The notes beneath the pieces are model-generated. The model was not told where the DNA came from and ran no database searches. It saw nothing but the letters and a program-made list of their open reading frames with translations. Made by a program: the position numbers and the translations under genes. From Bacteroidales bacterium (lineage in GTDB: Bacteria; Bacteroidota; Bacteroidia; Bacteroidales; Muribaculaceae): a DNA stretch of 64,000 nucleotides. Below are positions 7,124 through 15,622 of the stretch, piece after piece. The stretch is taken from the NCBI GenBank assembly GCA_020860515.1, contig JAJBUG010000027.1, positions 19,761 through 83,760 on the forward strand, given 5' to 3'. How positions within the stretch are numbered: the first letter of the stretch is position 1; each line of letters starts with the position of its first letter.

Positions 7124-8167
7124 ATGAAAAAGTTATATCTTCTTATGATGGCGGTGGTTGCCATTATTTCATCTTGTTCCAATGCGGATGAAACTACGCC
7201 CATCATTCCAGTTGAAGAACAGATTTCTTATACTGTGAGCCTGAATCCCACAGGTGACTATACCAACGTTACGGAAGAACAACTGAGTCGTGCCGATTCT
7301 CCAACCAAGTATTACGGCATCAATGTGTACTGCATGAAAACGGATGGAAGTGAATCTGGCTATTCATTCTATGCCTATGGCATCTTCGATAACACAGATA
7401 ATATGACAATCTCTCTGCTGGGGGGATATAAATATCGTTTCGTATGCGCTTCCTATGAAGAAGGTGAAGATCAAATATACATAGACAGTGGAACTAATCG
7501 ATTCGGTGATTATCCGTTTAAATCTAAAAAGTGTGAGAATCAGTTTGCTTACACCACAAAAGATTACTCTTTGGGGATCGATGACACTTGTGTCACGACG
7601 GCTAAAGTTTTTAATAGATATTCAGATCCCACTAAATATAGTGCTGCACCTCAGATGACAATGATGTATGGTATGGTATCAGATTTTGTACCTGCTGACA
7701 ATTCTACAGTAATCATTCCCATGATTAGAATAGGATATGGCATAAAAGTAGTGGTTGCCTGTATTCCAGACGGAAATCTTAAAGTCAGCGTATTCGATTT
7801 AGGTTTTGGGGCTTATTCCAATGGATGGAGTAAGGATTTCACTGAGGCAGGAGAAGCTGAGACTGTAGTGGCAGATGGCATTTATTCTGCCATAACTTAC
7901 ACCGATTGGGAAGAAAGAGTAAAGAGTTACACCACTGCAAATACAATAAATTTTTATTGGACCAGAGCTAATGGCTATGTACAAGAATTTAGCCAAAACG
8001 TTACATTTAAAAACAATGTTAAAACTGTGGTTACAGTAAACCTAACAGGTGGCGCAGGTGATGTTTCCATTGGAATTGAGGAAGACAACGCCTCCATCAC
8101 AGATGAAGATGTTACTGTTAATTATGATGGTGGGAATATAAGCGATACTCCTTTAGACCCACAATAA
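7124..8167 (+). CDS. exported lipoprotein, possibly fimbrillin/adhesin-like
   Basis: This 347-residue protein has a lipobox signal (MMAVVAIISSCSN, Cys about residue 18). The rest is rich in beta-forming and aromatic residues (YTVSLNPTGDYTNVTEEQ, YYGINVYCMKTDG) and ends in a charged tail. Size, lipobox and two-domain all-beta character resemble Bacteroidales fimbrillin-like or Mfa-type surface lipoproteins, but I cannot point to a diagnostic motif. It follows the lipocalin-like gene after a terminator, so it may depend on read-through or on its own weak promoter. Function unknown; surface location likely. Confidence 0.75.
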   Translation: MKKLYLLMMAVVAIISSCSNADETTPIIPVEEQISYTVSLNPTGDYTNVTEEQLSRADSPTKYYGINVYCMKTDGSESGYSFYAYGIFDNTDNMTISLLGGYKYRFVCASYEEGEDQIYIDSGTNRFGDYPFKSKKCENQFAYTTKDYSLGIDDTCVTTAKVFNRYSDPTKYSAAPQMTMMYGMVSDFVPADNSTVIIPMIRIGYGIKVVVACIPDGNLKVSVFDLGFGAYSNGWSKDFTEAGEAETVVADGIYSAITYTDWEERVKSYTTANTINFYWTRANGYVQEFSQNVTFKNNVKTVVTVNLTGGAGDVSIGIEEDNASITDEDVTVNYDGGNISDTPLDPQ

Positions 8168-8364
8168 CCCAGATGATCCAACCTTCTGGTGTATCGACAG
8201 CGCAAAATGTTTGTCGGCTCATTTTTCACAAAGAAATTGGTATGAAAACTCGGTTGTGAATTTTTCAATAAATTCATCACTTCATTGTGTATTCGGTCGA
8301 GAATTAGTATCTTTGTGGGATAATTGTAAAAACGTAAACACGGCCTCAGGGGTGCAATTAATAT

Positions 8365-9255
8365 TCAGTTATGTCCTACATTGCGGTAAGCTATGGGAGA
8401 GGAACCCATGGTCTTTGTGAACACTCGTGTGAAATAGGCTGGGTCATCATAGCCTAACTTGGCCGCAACTTGATTGGCCTTTAGGTTAGTAGTCCTTAGC
8501 ATCTGGGCTGCCAACTGCATTTTCATAAGGGTGAAGTAAGTTAATGGTGCATAACCAATGGTCCTTTTGAATAATGTTACAAAATGGTTGGGAGTATATC
8601 CAGTGAATTTAGCCAGTTGCTTGAGCGAAAGCCGCTGCTCGACATGCTCCTTCATATAATGTATGGCATGCTGGCATGCATCTACAGGACTATGCATTGC
8701 CAAAGAATCATTGTTGAGGCTTTGCCGCTTAAAAAAGATAAAGCCCAAATAATGATATAAAATTGCATTGGCGTAGCGCAGGTTTTCGATGTCGCAGCCA
8801 TCATTAAGGATAGAAAGAATTTCTTGGAACATCTGTGTCAGCACATGGTGTTGTAGCTTTTCAGATAGTGGCATTTGCTGAGGCAGATGCTTACCGGCTG
8901 TATAAATTGGAGCTAAGTTTCCATTAAGGTGCATCCAATATATAGTCCAAGGGTCATCTTCTGATGCTCCGTAAGAATGGGGCTCGTTGGCTGGCAAGAT
9001 AAAATATTGGCCTGCCTCGATTGAATGTTGTGCTCCTGCATATCTGTACCATCCACATCCGTCGACGCAGTAAATGTATACCCATTCATTGATAGGCGTC
9101 GTGCGGTCAATGTAATGGTGCTGTGCGTGAGGGTAATATCCCAATTGAGTCAGATGCAAAGAACAGCAGAATGGATCCCGAGCCAAAAACTCCCGTATCA
9201 TCATAGGGAGAAGAATGGATTGCTCGCCTTGAAAGCCATGTTTTATCTTCAGCAT
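8365..9255 (-). CDS. AraC-family transcriptional regulator
   Basis: The 296-residue protein has an N-terminal cupin-like sensor domain (about residues 20-180, with EAGQYFILPANEPHSYG) and a C-terminal double helix-turn-helix (about 195-292: SLKQLAKFTGYTPNHFVTLF, then ANQVAAKLGYDDPAYFTRVF and the PIAYR end). AraC proteins of this layout bind a sugar or related small molecule and activate an adjacent operon. It is divergent from the GH94-like/GH5 cluster, 157 bases away, and is the likely regulator of that cluster. Confidence 0.93.
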   Translation of the reverse strand: MLKIKHGFQGEQSILLPMMIREFLARDPFCCSLHLTQLGYYPHAQHHYIDRTTPINEWVYIYCVDGCGWYRYAGAQHSIEAGQYFILPANEPHSYGASEDDPWTIYWMHLNGNLAPIYTAGKHLPQQMPLSEKLQHHVLTQMFQEILSILNDGCDIENLRYANAILYHYLGFIFFKRQSLNNDSLAMHSPVDACQHAIHYMKEHVEQRLSLKQLAKFTGYTPNHFVTLFKRTIGYAPLTYFTLMKMQLAAQMLRTTNLKANQVAAKLGYDDPAYFTRVFTKTMGSSPIAYRNVGHN

Positions 9256-9280
9256 ATGAGAGGTAAATTGATTATAACCG

Positions 9281-9288
9281 CAAATTTA
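9281..9288 (-). promoter_or_regulatory. -7 box of the AraC regulator gene
   Basis: The minus strand reads TAAATTTG, 26 bases before the start codon. Confidence 0.5.
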
Positions 9289-9355
9289 CCAAAAATCGTA
9301 ATATTATCCAAGGAAAAATCATTATAAATCCAATGCTAATGGATTGGCAATGTAG

Positions 9356-9363
9356 TAATTTTG
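9356..9363 (+). promoter_or_regulatory. -7 box of the GH94-like operon
   Basis: TAATTTTG matches TAnnTTTG, 50 bases before the ATG at 9413 and divergent from the AraC promoter. The 68 bases between the two boxes could hold AraC sites; I see no clear direct repeat there. Confidence 0.5.
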
Positions 9364-9412
9364 CATCATCTCAAGAATGAGATGAAATTATTAACTAAAC
9401 GCTAACTCCGAT

Positions 9413-11692
9413 ATGCACGTAAAGATCAGGAATTTAACCACCGCCATATCATTGATAATGTCAGTGAACGCCTATTTGACATCTCTCGCCGCCAACATAG
9501 GCCATTGGGGCATAGATGAAAATGGATTACCATTTTTTGAATATGTGGGAGAGCTTCCAGCAAAAGCCCTGATGCCCAACGGAAAGGAAGCCAAGCTCCC
9601 CGAAGACCCCTGGTTTATCTTAGGGAATTACCAACTGACTGTGTTTCCCCATGTAAGCGGCACCTACGAACTGATTACGGGTCAGCGCTCCTGGGCACGA
9701 ATGAACCAGGGAGACCGGATGAATTCTGGCTCCAATATGTCGAGGTTGATTGTGAACTCAGGCAGCCAGCCCGCAATAAGCATAGATTTGGTAGGAGAGT
9801 CCAGCATATCGGCTGATCCTGCTAAATGTTCGCGGAAATTCGGCTGCGGATATGCCCTTTACCAATATGACTTGGACAGCCTAAAGGTAACAAGAAGACT
9901 CAGGGCGGAACCATCATTGGAATACAACCAGGGAGATCCGGCCTTTGCATTGGAGGTGAGTATAAAAAACACGGGTGGCCATCCCATTGGCCTAAAATAT
10001 GCCGAGGGAATCAGGGCCAACTATTGCCAAACTCAATATCAAAGATATCCTCCAGGACCATTGCAATTTGACAGAGAGCTGCAGTGGGCTTCTGACAGTG
10101 CAGCTATATGGGTCGATTTTCTACCAATTGTCCACGATCCGTTAATGCTGGTGACAGAAGACCAAATCTCAGTTTATGACACATATCCGCCCTCGCTTTT
10201 CCTTTATGATGACAATCAGTCGTCACTTTCCTTAGATGAAAACCATAATTTAGTTGCTGAGAAGGGGCTGGCACTTCAGCCAGGGGAAGAAGCCAAACTG
10301 AAATATGTGATTGGATTCACATTTGATCAGCAAAAGCAGAAGCATATCGCTGATATAGCTCAGCGGATTCTCAGCTTGCCTGTTTCCTCGCAATGGCCCA
10401 AAGTGCTTCCTTCTTTCAATGAGGAGCCCGACACGGCTTTGGCACAGGAAATGATATGGAACGCCTATGTGCTCGAAGCTATGGCCACTTATAGCAATCT
10501 CTACCATGAGACCAAAATCCCGCAGGGCACAGTCTATGACTATTATTGGGGTCAGCATGCAAGCGCCCGCGACAATTTCCAGCATGCCTTGCCCCTAATC
10601 TATTACAATCCCGAACTGGCCAAGAGTGTGATGCGATATATGGCTAAGCGCACAACACCAACAGGGGATATCCGACTCATTGAGACTGGGAGCGGCTGGG
10701 CTGAAACCTTGCCATACAACACCAGCGACCAGCAGCTTTTTTTCTTCTTGCTTCTGAGCGAATATCTGCGTGTGACGCAGGACTATGGATTCCTGGATGA
10801 GGTCACTGAATATTTCCCCTTGGGCAGTGGCGCATCTGGGTCTATGCTCGACACTGTCCTCCATTGCTTCACATATCTTAAGGATATAATAGGTACAGGG
10901 CCACATGGTCTCATCCGACTGTTAAATTCTGATTGGAATGATAATGTATATGTGCTCAACAAGGTGTCGTATAATGATGTGATTTACAGTGGCGAATCAC
11001 ATATGAACTCCGCAATGGCCCTGGCTATACTCGATGGTTTGGCCTCGTCGCTCCAAGCCTACAGCCAGCAGACCGAAAACTCCCAGCAAAAAGAAAAGGC
11101 TCAGAAATTGGCCATAAGTATGACAAAATATCGCCAGCAACAGTTGGACGCTTTTATGAATGATTTGGGTAATCGCGATTTTACTCGTCGCATGTATTTT
11201 GATGGCAAAGCCGTGGGTGAAGACAATATGTATGTGGAGCCTTTGGGTTACATGCTACAGATAAAAGAGCTGCCATTAGAGCGCAAGCAGGCTCTCTACA
11301 AAGCTATGGTAGAACGGATTTATAAAAACGAAAAACTCGGGGCTCGCCAGCAGCAAGCTCCCGACCGTGAGGCTCCAGGATTGGAAAAGGGGTCGAGAGA
11401 GAATGGGGGCATGTGGTATTCTATGAACGGACCAATAATCATGGGACTCAACACATTCGATCATGCAGAGGCAATGGAACGTCTGCGCCAACAGACCTTT
11501 GCAAACTATTCCAAGCAGTTCCCAGCCTATTGGACCTCGTACTGGTCAGCTTCTGACAACACCGAGTCGTCACTGCTTCCCTCCGAAGGCTTAGCCGATC
11601 AAAGCCTTGACTATTGGGTGATTCCGGTGTTCTGTGCCCACGCCCATGCTTGGCCGTTATTTTGTTATTTCAGAATCTGTGAAATCGAATGA
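9413..11692 (+). CDS. exported GH94-like (clan GH-Q type) glycoside hydrolase or phosphorylase
   Basis: The 759-residue protein has an N-terminal signal-like segment (TAISLIMSVNAYLTSLAA), a beta-sandwich region (about 30-310) and an (alpha/alpha)6-type C-terminal half. Several features match GH94 enzymes: ASARDNFQHALPLIYYNPEL, GSGWAETLPYNTSDQQ, RLLNSDWND at about residue 506 (GH94 has its catalytic Asp in DWND), and ENGGMWYSMNGPI. GH94 enzymes are cytoplasmic cellobiose or related phosphorylases; a signal-bearing one is atypical, so this may be a hydrolase or a related unclassified family. It heads a unit with a kinase remnant and a GH5 glucanase, next to an AraC regulator, which points to beta-glucan use. 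Signal cleavage and substrate are inferred. Confidence 0.7.
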   Translation: MHVKIRNLTTAISLIMSVNAYLTSLAANIGHWGIDENGLPFFEYVGELPAKALMPNGKEAKLPEDPWFILGNYQLTVFPHVSGTYELITGQRSWARMNQGDRMNSGSNMSRLIVNSGSQPAISIDLVGESSISADPAKCSRKFGCGYALYQYDLDSLKVTRRLRAEPSLEYNQGDPAFALEVSIKNTGGHPIGLKYAEGIRANYCQTQYQRYPPGPLQFDRELQWASDSAAIWVDFLPIVHDPLMLVTEDQISVYDTYPPSLFLYDDNQSSLSLDENHNLVAEKGLALQPGEEAKLKYVIGFTFDQQKQKHIADIAQRILSLPVSSQWPKVLPSFNEEPDTALAQEMIWNAYVLEAMATYSNLYHETKIPQGTVYDYYWGQHASARDNFQHALPLIYYNPELAKSVMRYMAKRTTPTGDIRLIETGSGWAETLPYNTSDQQLFFFLLLSEYLRVTQDYGFLDEVTEYFPLGSGASGSMLDTVLHCFTYLKDIIGTGPHGLIRLLNSDWNDNVYVLNKVSYNDVIYSGESHMNSAMALAILDGLASSLQAYSQQTENSQQKEKAQKLAISMTKYRQQQLDAFMNDLGNRDFTRRMYFDGKAVGEDNMYVEPLGYMLQIKELPLERKQALYKAMVERIYKNEKLGARQQQAPDREAPGLEKGSRENGGMWYSMNGPIIMGLNTFDHAEAMERLRQQTFANYSKQFPAYWTSYWSASDNTESSLLPSEGLADQSLDYWVIPVFCAHAHAWPLFCYFRICEIE

Positions 11693-11702
11693 AGGCAAAG
11701 CT

Positions 11703-11852
11703 ATGAGAAAGAAGTATTATTTGGGCTTGGACGTCGGGGGCACAAATCTTGTCGCAGGAATTGTAGAATTACGTGTGGATGAAAAGACGACCGAGCAATA
11801 TGTGCCATTTAAGACACGAAATATCCGAATTTTACGTTATTCTATTTTCTAA
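11703..11852 (+). pseudogene. N-terminal remnant of a ROK-family sugar kinase
   Basis: The frame starts MRKKYYLGLDVGGTNLVAGI, the phosphate-binding start of ROK glucokinases (YLGLDVGGTN, usually about 300 residues). After about 20 codons the similarity stops, and the frame ends at 49 residues, only 14 bases before the GH5 start. There is no ExGH or zinc-binding CxCGxxGC motif. The start lies 10 bases after the GH94-like gene, as expected for an operon member, so an internal deletion seems to have removed most of the kinase. Confidence 0.7.
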
Positions 11853-11866
11853 AAGCTAAAACTCCA

Positions 11867-13216
11867 ATGAATAAAAAATCTCTTTTGATAATTTCTCTCG
11901 GCCTGGCCAGCTTGGCTTCGGCAAGGGCTGAGACTTTTGAAGATGTGTTTTCTGCTGTCGAGCACATGGGCCTGGGCTGGAATCTGGGAAATCATTTTGA
12001 CAGCAACAGCGGTGACACACAGAACATGTGGATCGAAGCTTGGACTGACTGCACGCCCGACAGCTATGAAACAGCTTGGGGTCAGGCCGTGACCACCCGT
12101 GAAATGATTCATCTCTTCAAAGAGGCCGGCTTTCAGGCTATTCGCGTGCCGGTGACCTGGTATCCCCACATGGGCACCATACAGCTCGAAGATTTGGCGT
12201 CCACCAATTGGGTGCCTATCTGGAATCCAGACACCTGGACTGGCTATGACATTGACTCCACTTGGATGTCCCGCATTAAGGAAGTGGTTGACTATGTGCT
12301 CGACGAGGGCATGTACTGCATCCTCAACGTGCATCACGATACTGGAGCCGCCTCCACTGCCTGGATTGTGGCAGATGAAAACTCATACGAAGCCAACAAG
12401 GAGCGCTATGAGGCCCTCTGGACTCAGATAGCTGAGGAATTCAAGGACTATGGTGAGCGCTTGCTCTTCGAGGGATACAACGAGATGCTCGACCCTTACG
12501 GCTCGTGGTGCTTTGCTTCCTTAGCCACATCGAGCGGTTACAATGCTACGGTGGCTGCCTCGGCTTACAAGGCTATCAACAGCTATGCGCAAAGCTTCGT
12601 TGATGCGGTGCGCGCCACTGGCGGCAACAACAGCCAGCGCAACTTGATTATACCCACCTACTGCAGCGCAGCAGGCGAGGGCAACTGGAGCACGCACCTG
12701 CTTGACCCTCTTAAGGAGTTGACACTGCCTGCGGATACCGAGAAGGATCGCCTGGCCGTGGCCATCCACTCGTACCCTGAGGTGTCGAAGATTTCAGACC
12801 TGGCTGCGGTAGTCAAAAGTATGATCTCAAATTGGAAGACCTACCTGATGGAGGCTAAGAATGTGCCGGTGGTTTTGGGGGAATGGGGTACCCAGACCGA
12901 AAATATGCATCCCTACAAGAAAGAGGTTGCGCAGGAAATGGTGTCGCAATGCGCCGAGGCCGGCGTGGCTACATTCCTGTGGATGAGCCTGATGGATTGC
13001 ACCACCACTTTCTCTGCCGATGACTTGGAGCTGATTGATGTGATTACAAAGGCATACTATGGGCCTGAAGGCTACCCTGGGGCTGGCATTTCTGGCATCC
13101 AGGCTGATGCCTACGACCCGAATGCCCCCATCTACAATCTCCAGGGCATCCAAGTTAAAGACGCCTCCATCCCCGGCATCTACATCAAATCCGGCAAGAA
13201 ATTCTGCATCCAATAG
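11867..13216 (+). CDS. GH5 endo-glucanase, exported
   Basis: The 449-residue protein has a signal peptide (MNKKSLLIISLGLASLASARA) and a GH5 TIM barrel at about residues 25-385. It opens with GLGWNLGNHFDS and contains FQAIRVPVTWYPH, CILNVHHD, the acid/base Glu in FEGYNEM (about 203) and the nucleophile Glu in VVLGEWGTQ (about 338). The set is typical of cellulase-like GH5 acting on beta-1,4-glucan or mixed-linkage glucan. The last 40 residues (IYNLQGIQVKD..PGIYIKSGKKF) form a short C-terminal domain of the type that ends many exported Bacteroidales proteins and may serve in sorting. It is the last gene of the AraC-linked cluster. Confidence 0.93.
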   Translation: MNKKSLLIISLGLASLASARAETFEDVFSAVEHMGLGWNLGNHFDSNSGDTQNMWIEAWTDCTPDSYETAWGQAVTTREMIHLFKEAGFQAIRVPVTWYPHMGTIQLEDLASTNWVPIWNPDTWTGYDIDSTWMSRIKEVVDYVLDEGMYCILNVHHDTGAASTAWIVADENSYEANKERYEALWTQIAEEFKDYGERLLFEGYNEMLDPYGSWCFASLATSSGYNATVAASAYKAINSYAQSFVDAVRATGGNNSQRNLIIPTYCSAAGEGNWSTHLLDPLKELTLPADTEKDRLAVAIHSYPEVSKISDLAAVVKSMISNWKTYLMEAKNVPVVLGEWGTQTENMHPYKKEVAQEMVSQCAEAGVATFLWMSLMDCTTTFSADDLELIDVITKAYYGPEGYPGAGISGIQADAYDPNAPIYNLQGIQVKDASIPGIYIKSGKKFCIQ

Positions 13217-13259
13217 TACTCCCCTTCTAAGCGCATTTAAGAAATCCATTATACTCGAA

Positions 13260-13300
13260 GACCTCCCCTGGTGCGCTGATCGAGGGAAGCGGGGGAGGTC
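13260..13300. terminator. terminator hairpin after the GH5 gene
   Basis: GACCTCCCC and GGGGAGGTC form a perfect stem 43 bases after the GH5 stop. The T-run is poor, and it lies between two convergent genes, so it may serve both. Confidence 0.6.
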
Positions 13301-13326
13301 ATATCGGATTATGATTTTTATTCTGA

Positions 13327-13353
13327 TTAGTATTCTTCTTCGTCGAAGAATAC
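13327..13353 (-). pseudogene. second 3'-terminal remnant of a DUF2795-type gene
   Basis: The minus strand encodes VFFDEEEY and a stop, the last codons of the intact gene at 14706. GATTAGTATTCTTCTTCGT is shared base for base with the remnant at 4170-4188, and the preceding plus-strand sequence (GGATTATG..TTTAT) resembles the region after the intact gene. The tail is self-complementary (GTATTCTTC/GAAGAATAC), so a hairpin reading is also possible. Confidence 0.45.
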
Positions 13354-13386
13354 AATCAATCCTGTTAATCAGCGAGTTACATAATT

Positions 13387-14184
13387 TTAATGATTATCTC
13401 TGAAAAGTGGTTTCCCGGGTTCAAATGCGGCGAAGCATGCCTCAATGGCTTCTTTTGGGAATGAGTTAAAATCAATGGTTCCGTCGGGGTTGGGCTCGAT
13501 TCCGTACCATTCCATTATCTCCATCAGATTATCCTCTTCATATTCATTTTCTGAATTTTCCTCCGAAGCTTCGTCCCCAGAATCTTCTTCTTGGAGCCAT
13601 TTGCCCATATCTATGGGGCCTTCTTCCTTCACACGCTGCTTAAAGTCCTCCCAACCCCATGGACCTCCCATGTCATCCGACGGACATAAGCCTTTGCCAG
13701 CAATGAGGTGGGGATGATCAATTGATCCGGGCCTAACATCTTCTATTTTGATGGTATGAATCCAGTCATCACCAAAATCATACACATACTCCATCATGGG
13801 ATTCTTGGGATTTAGGAAGGCTCCAATCTTTACCTCCTCCGCATCATAATCCACGTCTTCTGTACCAATTGTATAAGGGCCTTTATAAGCTTTGGGTTCG
13901 AATTGCCACAAATGGCCTCCGTCCCAGCCCATAGCAAGTTGGATAAGACGGTGCAAATCAGCGAAGGTCCATTGTGAACTCACTTCAAACTTACGCCACA
14001 CTGGAGGCTTGCTAACATTCTTAAGCTGTACCTTCAAGGTGTAAATTTCATCCTTAACCTTAGCCCTGCGGGGCTTTGATTTCGCCAAAAGCGATTCCAA
14101 TTGGCCATTTTTCGCCAATTGCTCAAAAGCCTGAAGGAATTGTTCGACCAATTCATCTTCCGTTATTTGCTTTTTCTTAGCCAT
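13387..14184 (-). CDS. plasmid pRiA4b ORF-3 family protein
   Basis: This 265-residue cytoplasmic protein has the family core at about residues 45-190: YTLKVQLKNVSKPPVWRKFE, FADLHRLIQLAMGWDGGHLW, the acidic MEYVYDFGDDWIHTIKIED, and the Cys/Asp-rich GKGLCPSDDMGGPWGWEDF. The family is widespread on chromosomes and plasmids; its function is not established. The C-terminal 70 residues are acidic (GDEASEENSENEYEEDN). It is a single gene with a TAACTTTG promoter at 14223-14230. Confidence 0.92.
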   Translation of the reverse strand: MAKKKQITEDELVEQFLQAFEQLAKNGQLESLLAKSKPRRAKVKDEIYTLKVQLKNVSKPPVWRKFEVSSQWTFADLHRLIQLAMGWDGGHLWQFEPKAYKGPYTIGTEDVDYDAEEVKIGAFLNPKNPMMEYVYDFGDDWIHTIKIEDVRPGSIDHPHLIAGKGLCPSDDMGGPWGWEDFKQRVKEEGPIDMGKWLQEEDSGDEASEENSENEYEEDNLMEIMEWYGIEPNPDGTIDFNSFPKEAIEACFAAFEPGKPLFRDNH

Positions 14185-14222
14185 ATCCTATACTCTATTA
14201 TTGTTAAATTTTTCTTTCGCTG

Positions 14223-14230
14223 CAAAGTTA
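14223..14230 (-). promoter_or_regulatory. -7 box of the pRiA4b ORF-3-type gene
   Basis: The minus strand reads TAACTTTG, 39 bases before the start codon. Confidence 0.6.
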
Positions 14231-14640
14231 CAAAAATTATTGAATTTATTTGTTTAGGAAAGAGAAAACCCGTAACTTTGAGGGAATATTTACAAAAAAG
14301 TTCATTAGAACCCTCCCTTCCTCAGACATTCCGTGATTATTGCAATCAAAATCTGTCTTAGCGTACAATAAGTCTGTCATAGCGTACTTAAGATTGTGAG
14401 TGGAGAGAAGATAGACTCAGAGATTTCTAAAATAGGGAAAAAACAGGGAAAGATAGGGAAGTTTTCAAAAATTTCCCTATTTTCCTTTTGGTTCATTTTC
14501 TCTATTATTATGGTGGAGGAAAGTCTTAACGGTTGGATTTTAGACAAACAAATTGGGGATTTGGTGGAAGGAGTGTTATTTTGGGTAAACAAATTGGTAG
14601 AAACTGGGCACGAATGTTAGGATAAAAGACCATAAAAAAC
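14231..14640. other. gene-poor stretch with a short direct repeat
   Basis: No convincing gene. It holds a plus-strand TAACTTTG at 14273-14280 without an obvious gene after it, and a 15-base direct repeat, TCTGTCTTAGCGTAC (14352-14366) and TCTGTCATAGCGTAC (14373-14387). A 74-codon open frame at 14396-14620 is AT-rich and looks like chance. Confidence 0.5.
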
Positions 14641-14676
14641 CAATGAGACAAACAAATTGGTTTGTGTATCTCATTG
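14641..14676. terminator. terminator hairpin after the DUF2795-type gene
   Basis: CAATGAGA pairs with TCTCATTG, extended by ACAAA/TTTGT. On the minus strand it follows the DUF2795-type gene and is followed by a T-run. It is the homologue of the hairpin at 4107-4142. Confidence 0.6.
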
Positions 14677-14705
14677 GATTATAGGGGTTTATGGGATTTA
14701 GAGGA

Positions 14706-14954
14706 TTAGTACTCCTCTTCATCGAAGAAGAAGTCGTCTTTGCTGGGGTAGTCGGGCCAGATGTCTTCGATGCTTTCGTAGGTCTCGCCTTCGTCCTCCA
14801 TCTCTTGGAGGTTTTCGATTACTTCGAGGGGCGCGCCTGAGCGCTGAGCGTAATCGATGAGTTCGTCTTTGGTTGCGGGCCAGGGAGCATCCTCGAGCTT
14901 CGAGGCCAATTCCAGTGTCCAGTACACATTGGACTGTCGATTGTATAAGGCCAT
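14706..14954 (-). CDS. small DUF2795-type protein
   Basis: This 82-residue protein starts MALYNRQSNVYWTLELASKL. It has the DUF2795-type helix pattern DAPWPATKDELIDYAQRSGA (a PATKDEL helix followed by P-E-V-I-E-N-L) and a very acidic C-terminus ending DFFFDEEEY. The family is small and of unknown function and is common as a single gene in Bacteroidales. The intact gene has two degenerate relatives in this window, at 4172-4201 and 13327-13353. Promoter TAATTTTG at 15062-15069. Confidence 0.85.
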   Translation of the reverse strand: MALYNRQSNVYWTLELASKLEDAPWPATKDELIDYAQRSGAPLEVIENLQEMEDEGETYESIEDIWPDYPSKDDFFFDEEEY

Positions 14955-15061
14955 AGTGTATAGTGTTTGGTGTTTTTGGTGTTTTAGTGTTTTGGTGATA
15001 AATCAAGCATCCATCCCATAAGGATTCATCCCTTGGCGAAGCGATTACTTGAAAAATCGCG

Positions 15062-15069
15062 CAAAATTA
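15062..15069 (-). promoter_or_regulatory. -7 box of the DUF2795-type gene
   Basis: The minus strand reads TAATTTTG, about 108 bases before the start codon. Confidence 0.4.
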
Positions 15070-15214
15070 CAACATTTTTTGATATAAACAATACTCAATA
15101 TGAAAAAATGTTTATCCTTGCAATAAAAAACAATAAAATAATCCGAAATGGCCACTGCTATAACATAAAAAGAAAAGATTAGAGACAGATTATTATACCC
15201 CCACCGAGCACAAA

Positions 15215-15378
15215 TAAAGCGGCTGCCTCGCGGCGCCGCTTACTTGTATGAGGAAGGTGCGTAATGCCTAATACTTAGAGAGAGATTATTGTGGCATCAT
15301 GTCGCAATACTACCCTCGCATTAGTAAGCATTCAATTAGTTGTGACAAATAGTCATTCCTTGTTAGTTAGTATTTTCC
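15215..15378 (-). ncRNA. candidate small RNA
   Basis: On the minus strand a good -7 box (TAACTTTG, 15384-15391) is followed about 145 bases later by a hairpin AAGCGGC/GCCGCTT (15217-15241) with a weak TTTATTT tail. No open frame fits between them. This is promoter-terminator spacing alone, without a known family, so it is a weak call. The stretch 15070-15622 otherwise holds no gene; AGAGA-AGATTATT is repeated at about 15180 and 15278. Confidence 0.3.
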
Positions 15379-15622
15379 AATGGCAAAGTTACAACACAAA
15401 TCGCCTAAAATGAAAATATTTCTGCAAAATTCTTTAAAAATCTTTGTATTTTTGTTTAAAATTAACGTTAATATTCTATGATACAAATAATTACAATTGT
15501 TACACCAAATTACAAACAAGCAACAAAAATTCAAATCATTGTAACATTTCAACATTAAAATTCTTTTGCAAACCTTTTTTCTCGAAGCCTTGTTATACAA
15601 TATACAAATAAAAAGACGAACT

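Noticed and set aside
8308..8315. Plus-strand TATCTTTG box between 7124-8167 and the AraC gene
   Set aside because: No plus-strand gene follows; the next genes converge, so it is probably chance or a relic.
13260..13300. GC-rich hairpin considered as part of a structured RNA
   Set aside because: A single perfect stem between convergent genes is better explained as a terminator.
14396..14620. 74-codon open frame on the plus strand
   Set aside because: AT-rich, low complexity, no promoter or similarity; looks like chance.
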